Part shown: positions 23,939-33,436 of the stretch, in pieces | How the letters are laid out: each line of letters opens with the position of its first letter | Position numbering within the stretch: position 1 is the stretch's first letter | Origin: Pseudomonadota bacterium | GTDB lineage: Bacteria; Myxococcota_A; Polyangia; Polyangiales; Polyangiaceae | Reading direction: 5' to 3' | Assembly (NCBI GenBank): GCA_023423895.1 | Contig: JAFAER010000113.1 | Coordinates: 1-64,000 of the forward strand | Length of the DNA stretch: 64,000 nt | Made by a program: the position numbers and the translations under genes | Notes under the pieces: model-generated | The model's input: the letters and a program-made list of their open reading frames with translations, nothing else | Databases searched by the model: none | Told to the model about the DNA's origin: nothing

Positions 23939-26221
23939 ATGCACAGCTCTCGGCGTCGCGTCCTCCTGCTCGGATGGTTGCTTCCCCTAGCCGTTGCGTG
24001 CGTCGTCCCGGCGTGCAGCTCGGAGGACGATGTTCCGGTGATGACGCCGGCGGAGCGGCTCGAGCGCGAGACGGGCTCGCCCTGGATCGTCGACTCGGAT
24101 CCCGAGACCGGGACACCCGATTTGATGGTGGCGCTCGACCCGATCGCGCCCACCGCCGTGAACGGCGTCTCGTACGAGCGCGCGGCGCGCGACTTCATCG
24201 CCGCGCACAAGGACATGTTCAAGCTCCGCGATCCCGCGAAGCAGCTTGCGCTCGACGAGGTGATCGTCGCGCACGACAATACGGCGCACGTTCGCTTCGT
24301 ACAGGTTGAGGGCAACCTCCGCGTGGACGGCGGCATGCTCGCCGTGCACTTCCGCGCAGACGGATCGATCGCCGTCCTCAACGGCACCATAGCGCCCGAC
24401 GCCGCCAAGGCCACAGGCGCGCCCATCATCACAGCTGAAGGAGCCGTCCGTGCCGCCGAGACGGCGGTCAAGGCGCGCCGGCCCGACTACGTCCCGCAGT
24501 GGCTTGGCGAGCCTCCTGCCCCGGAGCTCGTCCTCGCGGCGCGAGGCGCGGGCGCCGTGCTCGCCTGGCGTCTCGTGCTCGACGTCCAGAGCCCGACGGA
24601 GCCGTTCGGGCTCGGCTTCTACGTCGATGCGCGCACGGGCGCGGTCGTCGAGTCGTGGAGCACGTATGCCGACGAGCGCGCCACCGGCACTGGCTACAAG
24701 GGGGACACCAAGACGTTTGCGGTGAGCCGCACGCTCCTCGTCGCCGGCGACTACGAGATGAGCGGCGTGTTCGGGTTCATCTCCAAGGTGACGACGCGTG
24801 ACGCCAATCGGGACAACGCCGTCGTTCGCTCGTCGAAGATCGACGAATGGGATCGCGTCGAGGTCGGTGCGGGCGCCGCGGTGGACGCGCACACGTACGT
24901 GAGCGACACGGACAACTACTTCCGGCGCTACCACGGGTGGGCATCGCCGACCGGACGCGGAACGACCATCGACGTCTACGCGCACGACAACAAGATGCCC
25001 GGCAACGCCTGGTGGGACGGCAAGGCGCTCCACTTCAGCGACGGCGATGTCCACACCGGCGGGCAGAAGATGCCGCGATCGACGGGGCCCGACACGGTCG
25101 GGCACGAGTTCATGCACGGCGTTGTCCAGCACACCTCGGGTCTCAGGTATCGCGGGCAGTCGGGGGCGCTGAACGAGTCGCTCGCCGACATCTTTGGCTC
25201 GTATGTCGAGGCCGAGATTCATCCCGGCTCTCCGTTCGAGCACGGCGACCAGTCCGGTCCGGTGTTGCGCGATCTCGCGCATCCGACGGCGAAGAGGCAG
25301 CCCGATCACATGTCGATCATCCGCTTCCCGAACGAGGAGCCGACGAAGGACAACGACTGGGCGGGCGTCCACTACAACTCGGGCATCCCGAACAACGCGT
25401 GGTACCTGATGAGCGTCGGCGGCACCAACGACACCTCCGGGATCACGGTGCCCGAGTCGATTGGTCTCGGCTCTGCGCGTGGGCTCTGGTGGGCGACCGC
25501 GCGCTATTTCCTTGGGAGGGATTCGCAGTTCGAGCGCGCCGCACGCTGGCAGACCGCGTGGGCCTGGGTCACCCGCCGTCCGGTCGCTGCCGTCGGCTGC
25601 GCATGGGTGGCGACGGGCGTGCTCACCCACGACTACGTGAAGAAGAACTACAAGACCCGTTGCTTCTGCGAGACGTCGGACGGCGGAGTGCAGACCACAG
25701 ACGCGATGCGCTGCTGCGCCCCTGGCGAGCGCGCAGGGGCCGACACGGCGTGCTGCAAGACCTGCGCTGACGCCGGGGCGGTGGACGCGGGCGGCGGCGC
25801 GCCGTCGGACCCCGACGCGTCGCCGACGGAGCCCGATCTCTACGACTCGTGCAAGGGTCGCGCAGACGGCGTCTATTGCAGCCAGCTCGCCTCCTACAGC
25901 GCGATCGTCTGCGAGGGCGGAAGCATCGCGCGTGGGATCCAGTGCGCGGACCTCTCGAAGTGCATCGGCCCGAACGGACCCGGCGGTGACATCCAGTGCG
26001 AGGGCAAGCAAGCCCCCGCGTCGGATGGCGGAGGAGGCACGACGCCGCCTCCGCAGCCGGACTCGTGCGATGGACGGGCCAACGGCATCTACTGCAGCGT
26101 GTCGGCGCCGTATTCGGCGTACGAGTGCAACGGCGGACAGGTGTTCGGCGGTCACTACTGCGCCGGCGAAAAGACATGTATCGGACCCAACGGTCCCGGC
26201 AAGAACATCGTCTGCCAATGA
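23939..26221 (+). CDS. Thermolysin-family (M4) metallopeptidase with Cys-rich C-terminal repeats
   Basis: 760 residues. A signal peptide with lipobox VPAC is followed by an FTP-type propeptide (about 40-230). The catalytic domain has GHEFMHGVVQHTSG (zinc ligands His389 and His393, base Glu390) and NESLADIFGSY with third ligand Glu413, 20 residues on as in M4 enzymes. HYNSGIPNNAWYLM is the substrate-side motif. After the peptidase come a Cys-rich segment (about 575-605) and two copies of a 50-residue unit with GRADGVYCS or GRANGIYCS, then CIGPNGPG. These may bind a surface or glycan. It starts 134 bp after the OPX gene and is likely a separate unit. Confidence 0.92.
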   Translation: MHSSRRRVLLLGWLLPLAVACVVPACSSEDDVPVMTPAERLERETGSPWIVDSDPETGTPDLMVALDPIAPTAVNGVSYERAARDFIAAHKDMFKLRDPAKQLALDEVIVAHDNTAHVRFVQVEGNLRVDGGMLAVHFRADGSIAVLNGTIAPDAAKATGAPIITAEGAVRAAETAVKARRPDYVPQWLGEPPAPELVLAARGAGAVLAWRLVLDVQSPTEPFGLGFYVDARTGAVVESWSTYADERATGTGYKGDTKTFAVSRTLLVAGDYEMSGVFGFISKVTTRDANRDNAVVRSSKIDEWDRVEVGAGAAVDAHTYVSDTDNYFRRYHGWASPTGRGTTIDVYAHDNKMPGNAWWDGKALHFSDGDVHTGGQKMPRSTGPDTVGHEFMHGVVQHTSGLRYRGQSGALNESLADIFGSYVEAEIHPGSPFEHGDQSGPVLRDLAHPTAKRQPDHMSIIRFPNEEPTKDNDWAGVHYNSGIPNNAWYLMSVGGTNDTSGITVPESIGLGSARGLWWATARYFLGRDSQFERAARWQTAWAWVTRRPVAAVGCAWVATGVLTHDYVKKNYKTRCFCETSDGGVQTTDAMRCCAPGERAGADTACCKTCADAGAVDAGGGAPSDPDASPTEPDLYDSCKGRADGVYCSQLASYSAIVCEGGSIARGIQCADLSKCIGPNGPGGDIQCEGKQAPASDGGGGTTPPPQPDSCDGRANGIYCSVSAPYSAYECNGGQVFGGHYCAGEKTCIGPNGPGKNIVCQ

Positions 26222-26260
26222 GCGCGGCGAATCGGCGCGCGTCGCGGGGTCGTCGTCTCG

Positions 26261-26284
26261 TCGTGAGCGGAGCGTCGCTCACGA
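26261..26284 (+). terminator. Hairpin after the peptidase gene
   Basis: TCGTGAGCG pairs perfectly with CGCTCACGA around a GAGCGT loop, 40 bp after the peptidase stop. No T-tract follows, so terminator function is uncertain. Confidence 0.35.
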
Positions 26285-26421
26285 TGCGCCGAGCGGCTTC
26301 GGGCGCGTGTGTCGCGTCGCGCCGCTGAGCATCGCTCGCACACGTCCAGCTAAACGCTGGTTGCGCAGTTGCGGTACGCAGGCTCGTTGACGGGACATCG
26401 GAGTGCGCCCACGTTCGATGC

Positions 26422-28707
26422 ATGAAGCGGCCTACGCGGGGCGCCGCGGTGTTCGGCCTCGCGCTCGGTGCGGTCGTGATGAGTGCTGGCGTGATCGGGC
26501 TGCGCGCGCTCGAGACTCCTGCTCCTGCTCCTGCTCCTGCGCTCGGCGTCGGATCCTCTCGGATGACGGGCGGCGAGATCGCAGGGGCCACGTTCGTCGG
26601 CGCTGCGCGATGCGAAGGATGCCACGAAGAGCAAACGCGCGCGTGGCGCTCGTCGGATCACGCAAGTGCGATGAGGCCCGCCGATGCCACGTCGGTCGCA
26701 GGCGACTTCGAGAGCCGAACCTATTCGTACGCGAATACGCTCACGTCGTTCCGACGCACGGCGGCAGGCTACGAGGTGACCACGGACGGCGCCGACGGCG
26801 GGCTGGCGACTTACCCGGTGACGTTCACCTTCGGTGCGAGACCGCTGGAGCAGTACCTCGTGCCATTGGGCGGCGGACGCCTTCACGCCTTGCCGATCGC
26901 GTGGGACACCCGGCCGAAAGAGCAAGGCGGAGGGCGTTGGTTTCACGTGTACCCGAACGAGACGACGACCTTCCGCGATGCGCTCCACTGGACCGGCCCT
27001 GCGCAGAACTGGAACTCGGCGTGCGCGGAGTGTCATACGACGAACTTCAGGAAGAACTATCGCGCCGAGAGCCGCACGTACGAGACGACGCAGTCCGAGC
27101 TCGGCGTGAGCTGCGAGGCGTGCCACGGCCCTGGCTCGGCCCACGTCGCGTGGGCGAGCGGGGCAGACCGCAGCGCCGACCCGACGGCTGGATTCGCCGT
27201 TCGCCTCGGGGGCGAGACGTTTGCGTGGGGCTTCGACGGAGGCCCGATCGCTGTCCGCCGGTCGCGGCGACCCAACGGCGGCGAGCGCCTTGCCGGCGAT
27301 GAATGGAACGAGGTGCAGGTCGCGACGTGCGGACGTTGCCATGCTCGTCGCGCACCCATCTGGGCCGACCATCGACCTGGAGCACCGCTGGCGGACAGCC
27401 ATCGCGTCGCGTTGCTCGACGAGGGGCTGTACTTCCCCGACGGCCAGATCGAGGAGGAGGTCTACGAGTACGGCTCGTTCCTCCAGAGCAAGATGTACGC
27501 GCGGGGCGTGATGTGCACCAACTGTCACGAGCCGCACTCCGGCGCCGTACGCCAGCAAGGCAACGCGCTCTGCGCGCAGTGTCATGCGCCGGCGATCTTC
27601 GACACGCGGGCGCACACGATGCACTCCGAGGCCTCCACGGGTGCGCGCTGCATCGCCTGCCACATGCCGCCGCGCATCTACATGCGCGTGGACCTCAGGC
27701 GAGATCACTCGTTTCGCATTCCGCGTCCGGACCTCTCTCCGGAGCTCGGCGCGCCCGACGCGTGTACAGCCGCGTGTCACGAGAGGAAGGGGGCCGCGTG
27801 GGCGGCCGAGGCCATCGCGAAGCACTACTCTGCACCGAAGCGGCCGCCGCACTACGGACAGGCGATCGCGTCGGGGCGCGCGTGGAAGGCTGACGCCCGT
27901 GTGCGCTTGCTCGATGTCGTTCGAGATCGCTCAGTGCCTCCGATCGCCCGCGCCAGCGCGATCGCGCTGCTGCACCGCTACCTTTCTCCCGAGGTGTTCG
28001 CCGAGGTCGAGCGTTCCACCTCCGACCCCGATCCGCTCGTCCGGCGCGCGGCTGTCGTGTTGCTCGGCGAGGCCCCGCCACCGATGAAGCTGCGCGTGCT
28101 GCGTCCCTTGCTGGCGGACCGAACGCGCTCCGTCCGGCTGGCGACGGCGAGCGCGCTTGCGGGGGCGCCTGGGATGGATGCCCGCCAGGACCGTGTGTTC
28201 GGAGCCGCTCTCGACGAAGCGCGAGCTTCCCTTCGTGAGAACGCCGATCGCGCGGACTCTCGCGTCGAGCTCGCGAACCTCGAAGCGCGTCTCGGGAATC
28301 ACGAGCTCGCCGAGGGCGAGCTTCGTGAGGCGCTCGAGCTGCAGCCGACGTTCGTCCCGGCCTATGTGAACCTCGCGGACCGATTGCGACTCGACGGACG
28401 CGACGAGGAAGGCGTACGGCTGCTCGAACGCGGGCTTGCGGCTGCACCCGACTCGGCGATGATCGAACGTGCGCTCGGGCTCGCGCTCGTTCGACGCGGC
28501 CGGACGAAGGACGCCCTGGCTCACCTCGCGAGGAGCGCCGAGCTCGCGCCCGACGACCCGATGTCCACGTACGTCTGGGCCGTGGCGCTCCACGGCACGG
28601 GGGACGGTGCAGCTGCCGTCCGGCTGCTCGCATCGGCCGCCGTCCGGTTCCCCGGGCACCAGCCGACACGAGACGCCGTGGCGGCGTATGGCGAGCGCCG
28701 CCGATGA
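26422..28707 (+). CDS. Multiheme c-type cytochrome with HEAT/TPR-like C-terminus
   Basis: 761 residues. An N-terminal hydrophobic helix (about 8-28) is a signal or anchor, followed by an Ala-Pro repeat. Seven CXXCH heme sites are visible at about residues 64, 201, 231, 303, 365, 384 and 410, plus a CTAACH site (CX3CH) at 448, for up to eight hemes. After residue 500 the chain turns helical: HEAT-like repeats (ARASAIALLHRYL, VRRAAVVLLGE, VRLATASALAG), then TPR-like repeats (ANLEARLGNHELAEGELREALEL and two more). It probably transfers electrons in the periplasm and docks a partner through the repeats. Redox partner and substrate are unknown. The sulfatase converges 24 bp beyond the stop. Confidence 0.87.
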   Translation: MKRPTRGAAVFGLALGAVVMSAGVIGLRALETPAPAPAPALGVGSSRMTGGEIAGATFVGAARCEGCHEEQTRAWRSSDHASAMRPADATSVAGDFESRTYSYANTLTSFRRTAAGYEVTTDGADGGLATYPVTFTFGARPLEQYLVPLGGGRLHALPIAWDTRPKEQGGGRWFHVYPNETTTFRDALHWTGPAQNWNSACAECHTTNFRKNYRAESRTYETTQSELGVSCEACHGPGSAHVAWASGADRSADPTAGFAVRLGGETFAWGFDGGPIAVRRSRRPNGGERLAGDEWNEVQVATCGRCHARRAPIWADHRPGAPLADSHRVALLDEGLYFPDGQIEEEVYEYGSFLQSKMYARGVMCTNCHEPHSGAVRQQGNALCAQCHAPAIFDTRAHTMHSEASTGARCIACHMPPRIYMRVDLRRDHSFRIPRPDLSPELGAPDACTAACHERKGAAWAAEAIAKHYSAPKRPPHYGQAIASGRAWKADARVRLLDVVRDRSVPPIARASAIALLHRYLSPEVFAEVERSTSDPDPLVRRAAVVLLGEAPPPMKLRVLRPLLADRTRSVRLATASALAGAPGMDARQDRVFGAALDEARASLRENADRADSRVELANLEARLGNHELAEGELREALELQPTFVPAYVNLADRLRLDGRDEEGVRLLERGLAAAPDSAMIERALGLALVRRGRTKDALAHLARSAELAPDDPMSTYVWAVALHGTGDGAAAVRLLASAAVRFPGHQPTRDAVAAYGERRR

Positions 28708-28731
28708 GCGGATCCGATCGACTCGGAGCCG

Positions 28732-30360
28732 TCACTCGCTGTGATGCCTCGCGATAGCGTCGCGGACCTGATCCCTCACGTTGTCGATGTTGAAGGACGC
28801 GCCTCGCTGCATCGGCGGGAAGTCGCTGAAGGTCTGCCCCAACGTCTCCACCTCCTTCTGCACGAAGACGAAGCGCCAGAACTCGTGAGCGAAGAAGTCG
28901 GCCAATGCAGGCGGCGCCTTGCTGGGATCCGTGCGCTCGAACGGATCGAGGCGCAGGTTGCCGATGAGCGGCCAGTTGACCTTCGTCGTGCCGCCGAGCC
29001 ACCCGCCAGGCTGATCGATGAAGCGGAACTTCCAGTCGCCGATGCGCACGGCGCCGAGCGTGCCTTCCGCGAAGTACCAGACCTTGTCGCGTTTCGTCGG
29101 CCCCTTGCCGGTCAACAGGTCGAGCTGGTCGTACCCGTCGAGATGGACCTTGTATTCCTTCTCGCCGATCTTCTTTCCCCGCACGAGCTCTTCGAAGATG
29201 TTCGGATTGCCGGCTGCCGACACGAGCGTGGGGAACCAGTCGAGGCCCGACATGAGCGCGTTCTCGACCTTGTTCGCGGGCACCCGCCCGGGCCACTTCA
29301 CGATCATCGGGACGCGCATGCCGCCTTCGAGCACGGTGCCTTTCGCGCCGGCGAACGGTGTCATTCCGCCGTCGGGCCAGGTGAACACCTCCGCGCCGTT
29401 GTCCGTCGTGAAGACGACGATCGTGTCGTCGGCGAGCCCGAGATTCCGGAGCTCGGCGAGCGTACTGCCGACGATGTCGTCGAGCTGCGCCATCCCCGCC
29501 TCGTACGTGTACCAGTTGTTCTCGGGCGTCCGCATGCTGGCGTACTGCTCCGAGAGATGCGTGAACACGTGCATGCGCGTCGGGTTCAGGTAGAGGAAGA
29601 ACGGGTTGCCCTCGTCCTTCGACTTCCTCATGAAGGTGACGGCTTTTTCGAGGATCTCGTTGTCGACGGTCTTCATCCGCTCCGGCGGCAGAGGCCCGAC
29701 ATCTTCGATGCGCTGTTTGCCGACCCTTCCCCAGCGCGGCTCCTCCGTCGCATCGTCCTCTTCCGTCGCATGGCTGTGGATCATGTTGCGCGGACCGATC
29801 TTGTCCCGCTCCTCTTGCGGATAGCTGTGCCAGTACGGGTCCTCCATTGCGTCGAGGTGATAGAGGTAGCCGAAGAACTCGTCGAAGCCGTGCACGGTCG
29901 GCAGGAACTTGTTGAGATCGCCCAGATGATTCTTGCCGAACTGTCCGGTGGCGTAGCCCATCGACTTGAGGGCCGCGGCGACGGTCACCGCTCGATCCGG
30001 GATGCCGACGTCGGCTCCCGCCTGACCCACGGTCGTGAGGCCCGTACGAACGGGTAGCTCGCCAGTGATGAAGTTGGCTCGGCCTGCGGTGCAGCTCGGC
30101 TCCGCGTAGTAGTCGGTGAATCTCATCCCCTCCGCAGCGAGGCTGTCGATGTTCGGGGTACGGCTCGCCATCATTCCTTGGTGGTAGGCGCCGATGTTGA
30201 ACCATCCGATGTCGTCTCCCATGATGAAGACGATGTTCGGCTTTCGAGCAGCCTCTACCTGGACAGCTTGCGTCGCCACGCCCTGCGCAGGCGAGCTGCA
30301 GGAGGTAGCGACGGCGATCATGAGGCCCATGAGTCCGATCCCGGTGCGAAGAGGGTTCAT
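28732..30360 (-). CDS. Sulfatase (arylsulfatase-type) lipoprotein
   Basis: 542 residues. The signal ends in lipobox VATSC with Cys near residue 21. The alkaline-phosphatase fold starts PNIVFIMGDDIGW, where the two Asp bind Ca. The formylglycine motif CTAGR lies at about 90-94, with Ala in the Pro position of CxPxR, as in many bacterial sulfatases. Other active-site blocks are GKNHLGD and TTDNGAE. ATG 30360 is chosen over an upstream start because AAGGAGAG lies about 5 bases before it and the signal peptide begins there. It would hydrolyse sulfate esters at the cell surface and needs a formylglycine-generating enzyme, which is not seen in this window. Confidence 0.92.
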   Translation of the reverse strand: MNPLRTGIGLMGLMIAVATSCSSPAQGVATQAVQVEAARKPNIVFIMGDDIGWFNIGAYHQGMMASRTPNIDSLAAEGMRFTDYYAEPSCTAGRANFITGELPVRTGLTTVGQAGADVGIPDRAVTVAAALKSMGYATGQFGKNHLGDLNKFLPTVHGFDEFFGYLYHLDAMEDPYWHSYPQEERDKIGPRNMIHSHATEEDDATEEPRWGRVGKQRIEDVGPLPPERMKTVDNEILEKAVTFMRKSKDEGNPFFLYLNPTRMHVFTHLSEQYASMRTPENNWYTYEAGMAQLDDIVGSTLAELRNLGLADDTIVVFTTDNGAEVFTWPDGGMTPFAGAKGTVLEGGMRVPMIVKWPGRVPANKVENALMSGLDWFPTLVSAAGNPNIFEELVRGKKIGEKEYKVHLDGYDQLDLLTGKGPTKRDKVWYFAEGTLGAVRIGDWKFRFIDQPGGWLGGTTKVNWPLIGNLRLDPFERTDPSKAPPALADFFAHEFWRFVFVQKEVETLGQTFSDFPPMQRGASFNIDNVRDQVRDAIARHHSE

Positions 30361-30440
30361 GCTGCTCTCCTTCCGGCCCGCCGGGCTGCAACCGTCACTC
30401 CATCTCGCCACCTCTCATCGCAGCCGTTTGGCGGTGCTCG

Positions 30441-32218
30441 CTAGCGAACCTCGGTCTTCACCTGGTTGATCTCGCGGATCCCCATCCCGCCGGCGTAGCC
30501 GTAGCTCGCGTAGAACCCCATTCCCCAGACCGTGACGGAGAACGGACCGTCGCTGCGCATCTCGTGGCGACCATGGCCGCACGATTTCGAGCCGAACTTC
30601 TTCGGGACCGAGCCCTCCGTGATCTGGACCCATGCGTACTCGTACTCGCCGGCGGTGCCCAGCGGCTGGAAGCCGGTGAGCTCGCCGGCACATTCGAGCT
30701 CGACGGGGGCGAACCCGTTCGACGTTCGCTTGCGAACGACGGTGAGCGACGTCTCCGGGAAGGTGTAGTCGACGAAGAATACGTATCGATCCAGGAACTG
30801 CTCCGTCGGGATGACGTTGACGAACTCCGGATCGCCCAGGCTCTCCGCTCCGCCGCTGCTCCCACCGGCATTGTGCTCGGCGCCGGTCATGAAGACGCCG
30901 GCGTAGAACGGGTGGGTCAGCCCCTGGCTTCGGACGGTCGTGAGCTTGTCCGTCGTGAACGTCGCGACCTCGCCCGCTGCGAGCGTAGCGGGCGCGCCGC
31001 CGGGGCGGGCGAGGTCAACACGGTGCCGTCGACGGCTCCGACGAGGCGCCACGGGACGTTTTCGTTCGCTAGGCCCCTCGGCCGATACGGGACGAGCGCA
31101 TATTCAGCTCCCCAGTTCGCGAGCGGAGGGATCTGCTGCTGGGTCAGATCGCACGCCCAGACCGTCGATGGGATGAAGGTGCACTCGGATCCACCGAAGA
31201 GACCGACGGGCTTGTCGGACTCGATCGCGCTTCCGCTCAGCTCCTCGGGCTGCGTGATCTGGAGCACCTCTCCGCGCGACAGCCGCCACGTCTGGACGTG
31301 ACCGCGCGCGCCGCCGACGACGCCTTCGCCGTCGGAGATGTCCGCAGTCGGCCGCATCCGCACCTCGGTCTCGTCTTCGTTGGCGATCAGCTGGAGCGTC
31401 GGCATGCCCGGCTTGATCGCCCACGAGCTCACGGCGACGTAGCTCGTTCCCCATGACGTCACGGGCAGGAGCAGCGAGGCCGTGGGCACGACCGACGACG
31501 CGCCGCCATACGGGAAGATGGAGTAGGCGCTCACCGGAGCGTCCGTCTTCAGACGGAACGCCCGCGTGCGTGTCGTTCGATGCGCGATGGGATCGCCGAC
31601 GAACGCGGGGACGACTCCGTCCGGGCATCTCGTGAACGAGAGAGAGGACGCGGCCGACTCTGCTTGCGAGAGGAAGACGAGCGCGACCTGCCCCGGCGGA
31701 AGCGGACCGTCGAGCCGCGTGTACACGGTCTCCTTGCCGTTCTTCTCCGCGACGTAGATCGACGACGAGAGATCGAGCGGCTCCTGGCCGAGGTCGGCCG
31801 TGATCGTGACCGGGCGCTCCCACGTGTTCGCGATCATCGCCGTGAAGCACGAGCCCGCCGCGTAGCGCCGGTCGTCCGGGGGCAGCGCCCAGAACGAACA
31901 GCCGGTGGACCCTTTGGAGAGCTCCGCGCTGAGGCATGCGTCGACGCACTTGCCGGCGCCACATCCCTGGTCGACGCCGCACTCTTCGACGACGTGATCG
32001 TCGCAGCCGTGCAGCACCTTCTTCAGATCCCGCGAGCAGCGGAGGCCCTCACAAGCGGGGACCCGCTCCTCGCTCGCATCGCCGAGCAGCGGATCGGGCT
32101 CACGCTCCAGCCATCCTCGGCGCTCGGCTCCTCCACATCCGGCGGAGAGCGCCATGATGCTCGCCGCAGCCACGATGGCTACCTGCAGACAGCGTTCTGC
32201 ACGGGCGCTCTTCGTCAT
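30441..32218 (-). pseudogene. IgGFc-binding-like lipoprotein gene split by a frameshift
   Basis: The first part (32218 down to about 31010) encodes a lipoprotein signal (LSAGC), a Cys-rich stretch, and a beta-rich domain with FTAMIANTWERPVTITADLG, SYVAVSSWAIK and LQLIANEDETEVRMRP. This matches the IgGFc-binding N-terminal family common in myxobacteria. Near 31005-31025 the frame continues as low-complexity, while the other frame resumes the domain (ARPGGAPATLAAGEVATF, then AGVFMTGAEHNAGG, FVDYTFPETSLTVVR) to a stop at 30441. One indel in a GC-rich tract thus splits a protein of about 590 residues. It may be a real mutation or a sequence error. ATG 32218 begins 3 bp after the preceding gene. 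Confidence 0.8.
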
Positions 32219-32221
32219 CGG

Positions 32222-33436
32222 CTACTGCTTCCCGGTCGGACGTTTGTGGAGGGCGATGTTCTCTCCCACGACCCAGACGTCGTCGGGGCCACTGCCCCAG
32301 ATGGCGTGGAGCGTGTTCGAGATCGGGAACTTCGTGACCGCGGTGCGTGCGACGCCCCAGCTCGAGCCGTCCCAGTGATGCAGTCGCCCGTAAGCACCTG
32401 CGAGCCAGATGTCGTTGGTCGCCGGTCCCCAGGCGTCGAAGTAGTTGAAGCCGGCGCCGTAGTCGCTCGCGGTCCAGTCGAACGAGTCTCCGCCGTTGGT
32501 AGTGACGCCCGTGAAGAACGATCCCACGGTGTAGAGATCGTTGCCGAGGATCAGGACGCTGTCGCGGGCGATGGCCGCGCCGCCGGTCATCTTGCGAACC
32601 GAGACCTTTTCTTCGGTCCAGGCCATGCTGCCTTCACCGTCGGGGGCTCCACGAAGGACGAGGGCCTTGCTCGGGCCCATGTCTCCGCCGATCCACACGT
32701 CGGAGTTGCTCGCGCTGCGCACGCCCCACACGCGCGAGAACGCCGCGGGCTGGGACGAGATGGGATCGAGCGACCAGCCAGCCGCGCCGGTGTAGTGGAG
32801 GACCTGGCCTTGATAGACGAACGGTTGCGTGGTCGTCAGCGCTTTTCCGGCGACGGCCCAGACGTCGGCGCTGCCAGAGCCCCATATCGACGAGACGGGG
32901 AGCGTTGCCGGCGTAGCGACAGCCGTCCAGGCGATCGCGCTCGAGGTCGCGCCTTGACCGTGAAAGAGCCCGCCTTCGCCACCGGCCCAGATGTCGGTCG
33001 GGCCGCTTCCCCAGATCGCGTGAAGCGCTCCCGTGACGGTGTGGTGGACCGACCACTCTGCGCCGTCCCAGCGAAGGATGTTTCCCTGCTCGGAGACGGA
33101 CCAGACGACTCCTGCACCATCGCCCCAGACATCGCGCAGCGTCTGATCCGGCGGCAGCGCGACATGACACCAGCCCTCGACGCTGCACAGCTCGACAGGC
33201 GCCGCCGAGTCACCGTCCAGCGAGGCGTCACCGGCATCGGACGGCGAGGAAGACGAGCCGGCGTCGGGATCGGTGACCGGCACGGATATGGCGCCGCCGT
33301 CGCCGTCGCCGTCGCCGTCGCCGTTGCCGAGCATCGCGTTGTCGTCGTCGTCGTCGGTGGCCGTCGCGCATGCGATGAGCGAGACGAGCCCAGCAGCAAC
33401 GATGCCGAGCGTCCAGGAACGAGAGAAGAGCGTCAC
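32222..33436 (-). CDS. Propeller-repeat lipoprotein (DVWAVG type), second copy
   Basis: 404 residues. A signal with lipobox LIAC is followed by Asp/Gly and Ser-rich low complexity. About seven repeats follow with the pattern IWGSGPxDVWxVG: DVWGDGAGVVWSV, AIWGSGPTDIWAGG, SIWGSGSADVWAVA, a variant ending SDVWIGG, a degenerate one, DAWGPATNDIWLAG, and AIWGSGPDDVWVVG. Seven copies suggest a seven-bladed beta-propeller on the cell surface. GTG 33436 is used: it overlaps the upstream TGA as GTGA and has GGAGG about 6 bases before it. It pairs with the next upstream gene as a diverged duplicate. No ligand is known. Confidence 0.8.
   Translation of the reverse strand: MTLFSRSWTLGIVAAGLVSLIACATATDDDDDNAMLGNGDGDGDGDGGAISVPVTDPDAGSSSSPSDAGDASLDGDSAAPVELCSVEGWCHVALPPDQTLRDVWGDGAGVVWSVSEQGNILRWDGAEWSVHHTVTGALHAIWGSGPTDIWAGGEGGLFHGQGATSSAIAWTAVATPATLPVSSIWGSGSADVWAVAGKALTTTQPFVYQGQVLHYTGAAGWSLDPISSQPAAFSRVWGVRSASNSDVWIGGDMGPSKALVLRGAPDGEGSMAWTEEKVSVRKMTGGAAIARDSVLILGNDLYTVGSFFTGVTTNGGDSFDWTASDYGAGFNYFDAWGPATNDIWLAGAYGRLHHWDGSSWGVARTAVTKFPISNTLHAIWGSGPDDVWVVGENIALHKRPTGKQ

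Noticed and set aside
23987..26218. 743-residue antisense frame opposite the M4 peptidase
   Set aside because: High GC removes stops on the opposite strand. There is no start context or motif, and the peptidase frame has the full zinc site.
27695..30391. Long minus-strand frame across the cytochrome and sulfatase genes
   Set aside because: It has Arg/Ala-rich shadow composition and no domain; both real genes read in other frames with clear motifs.
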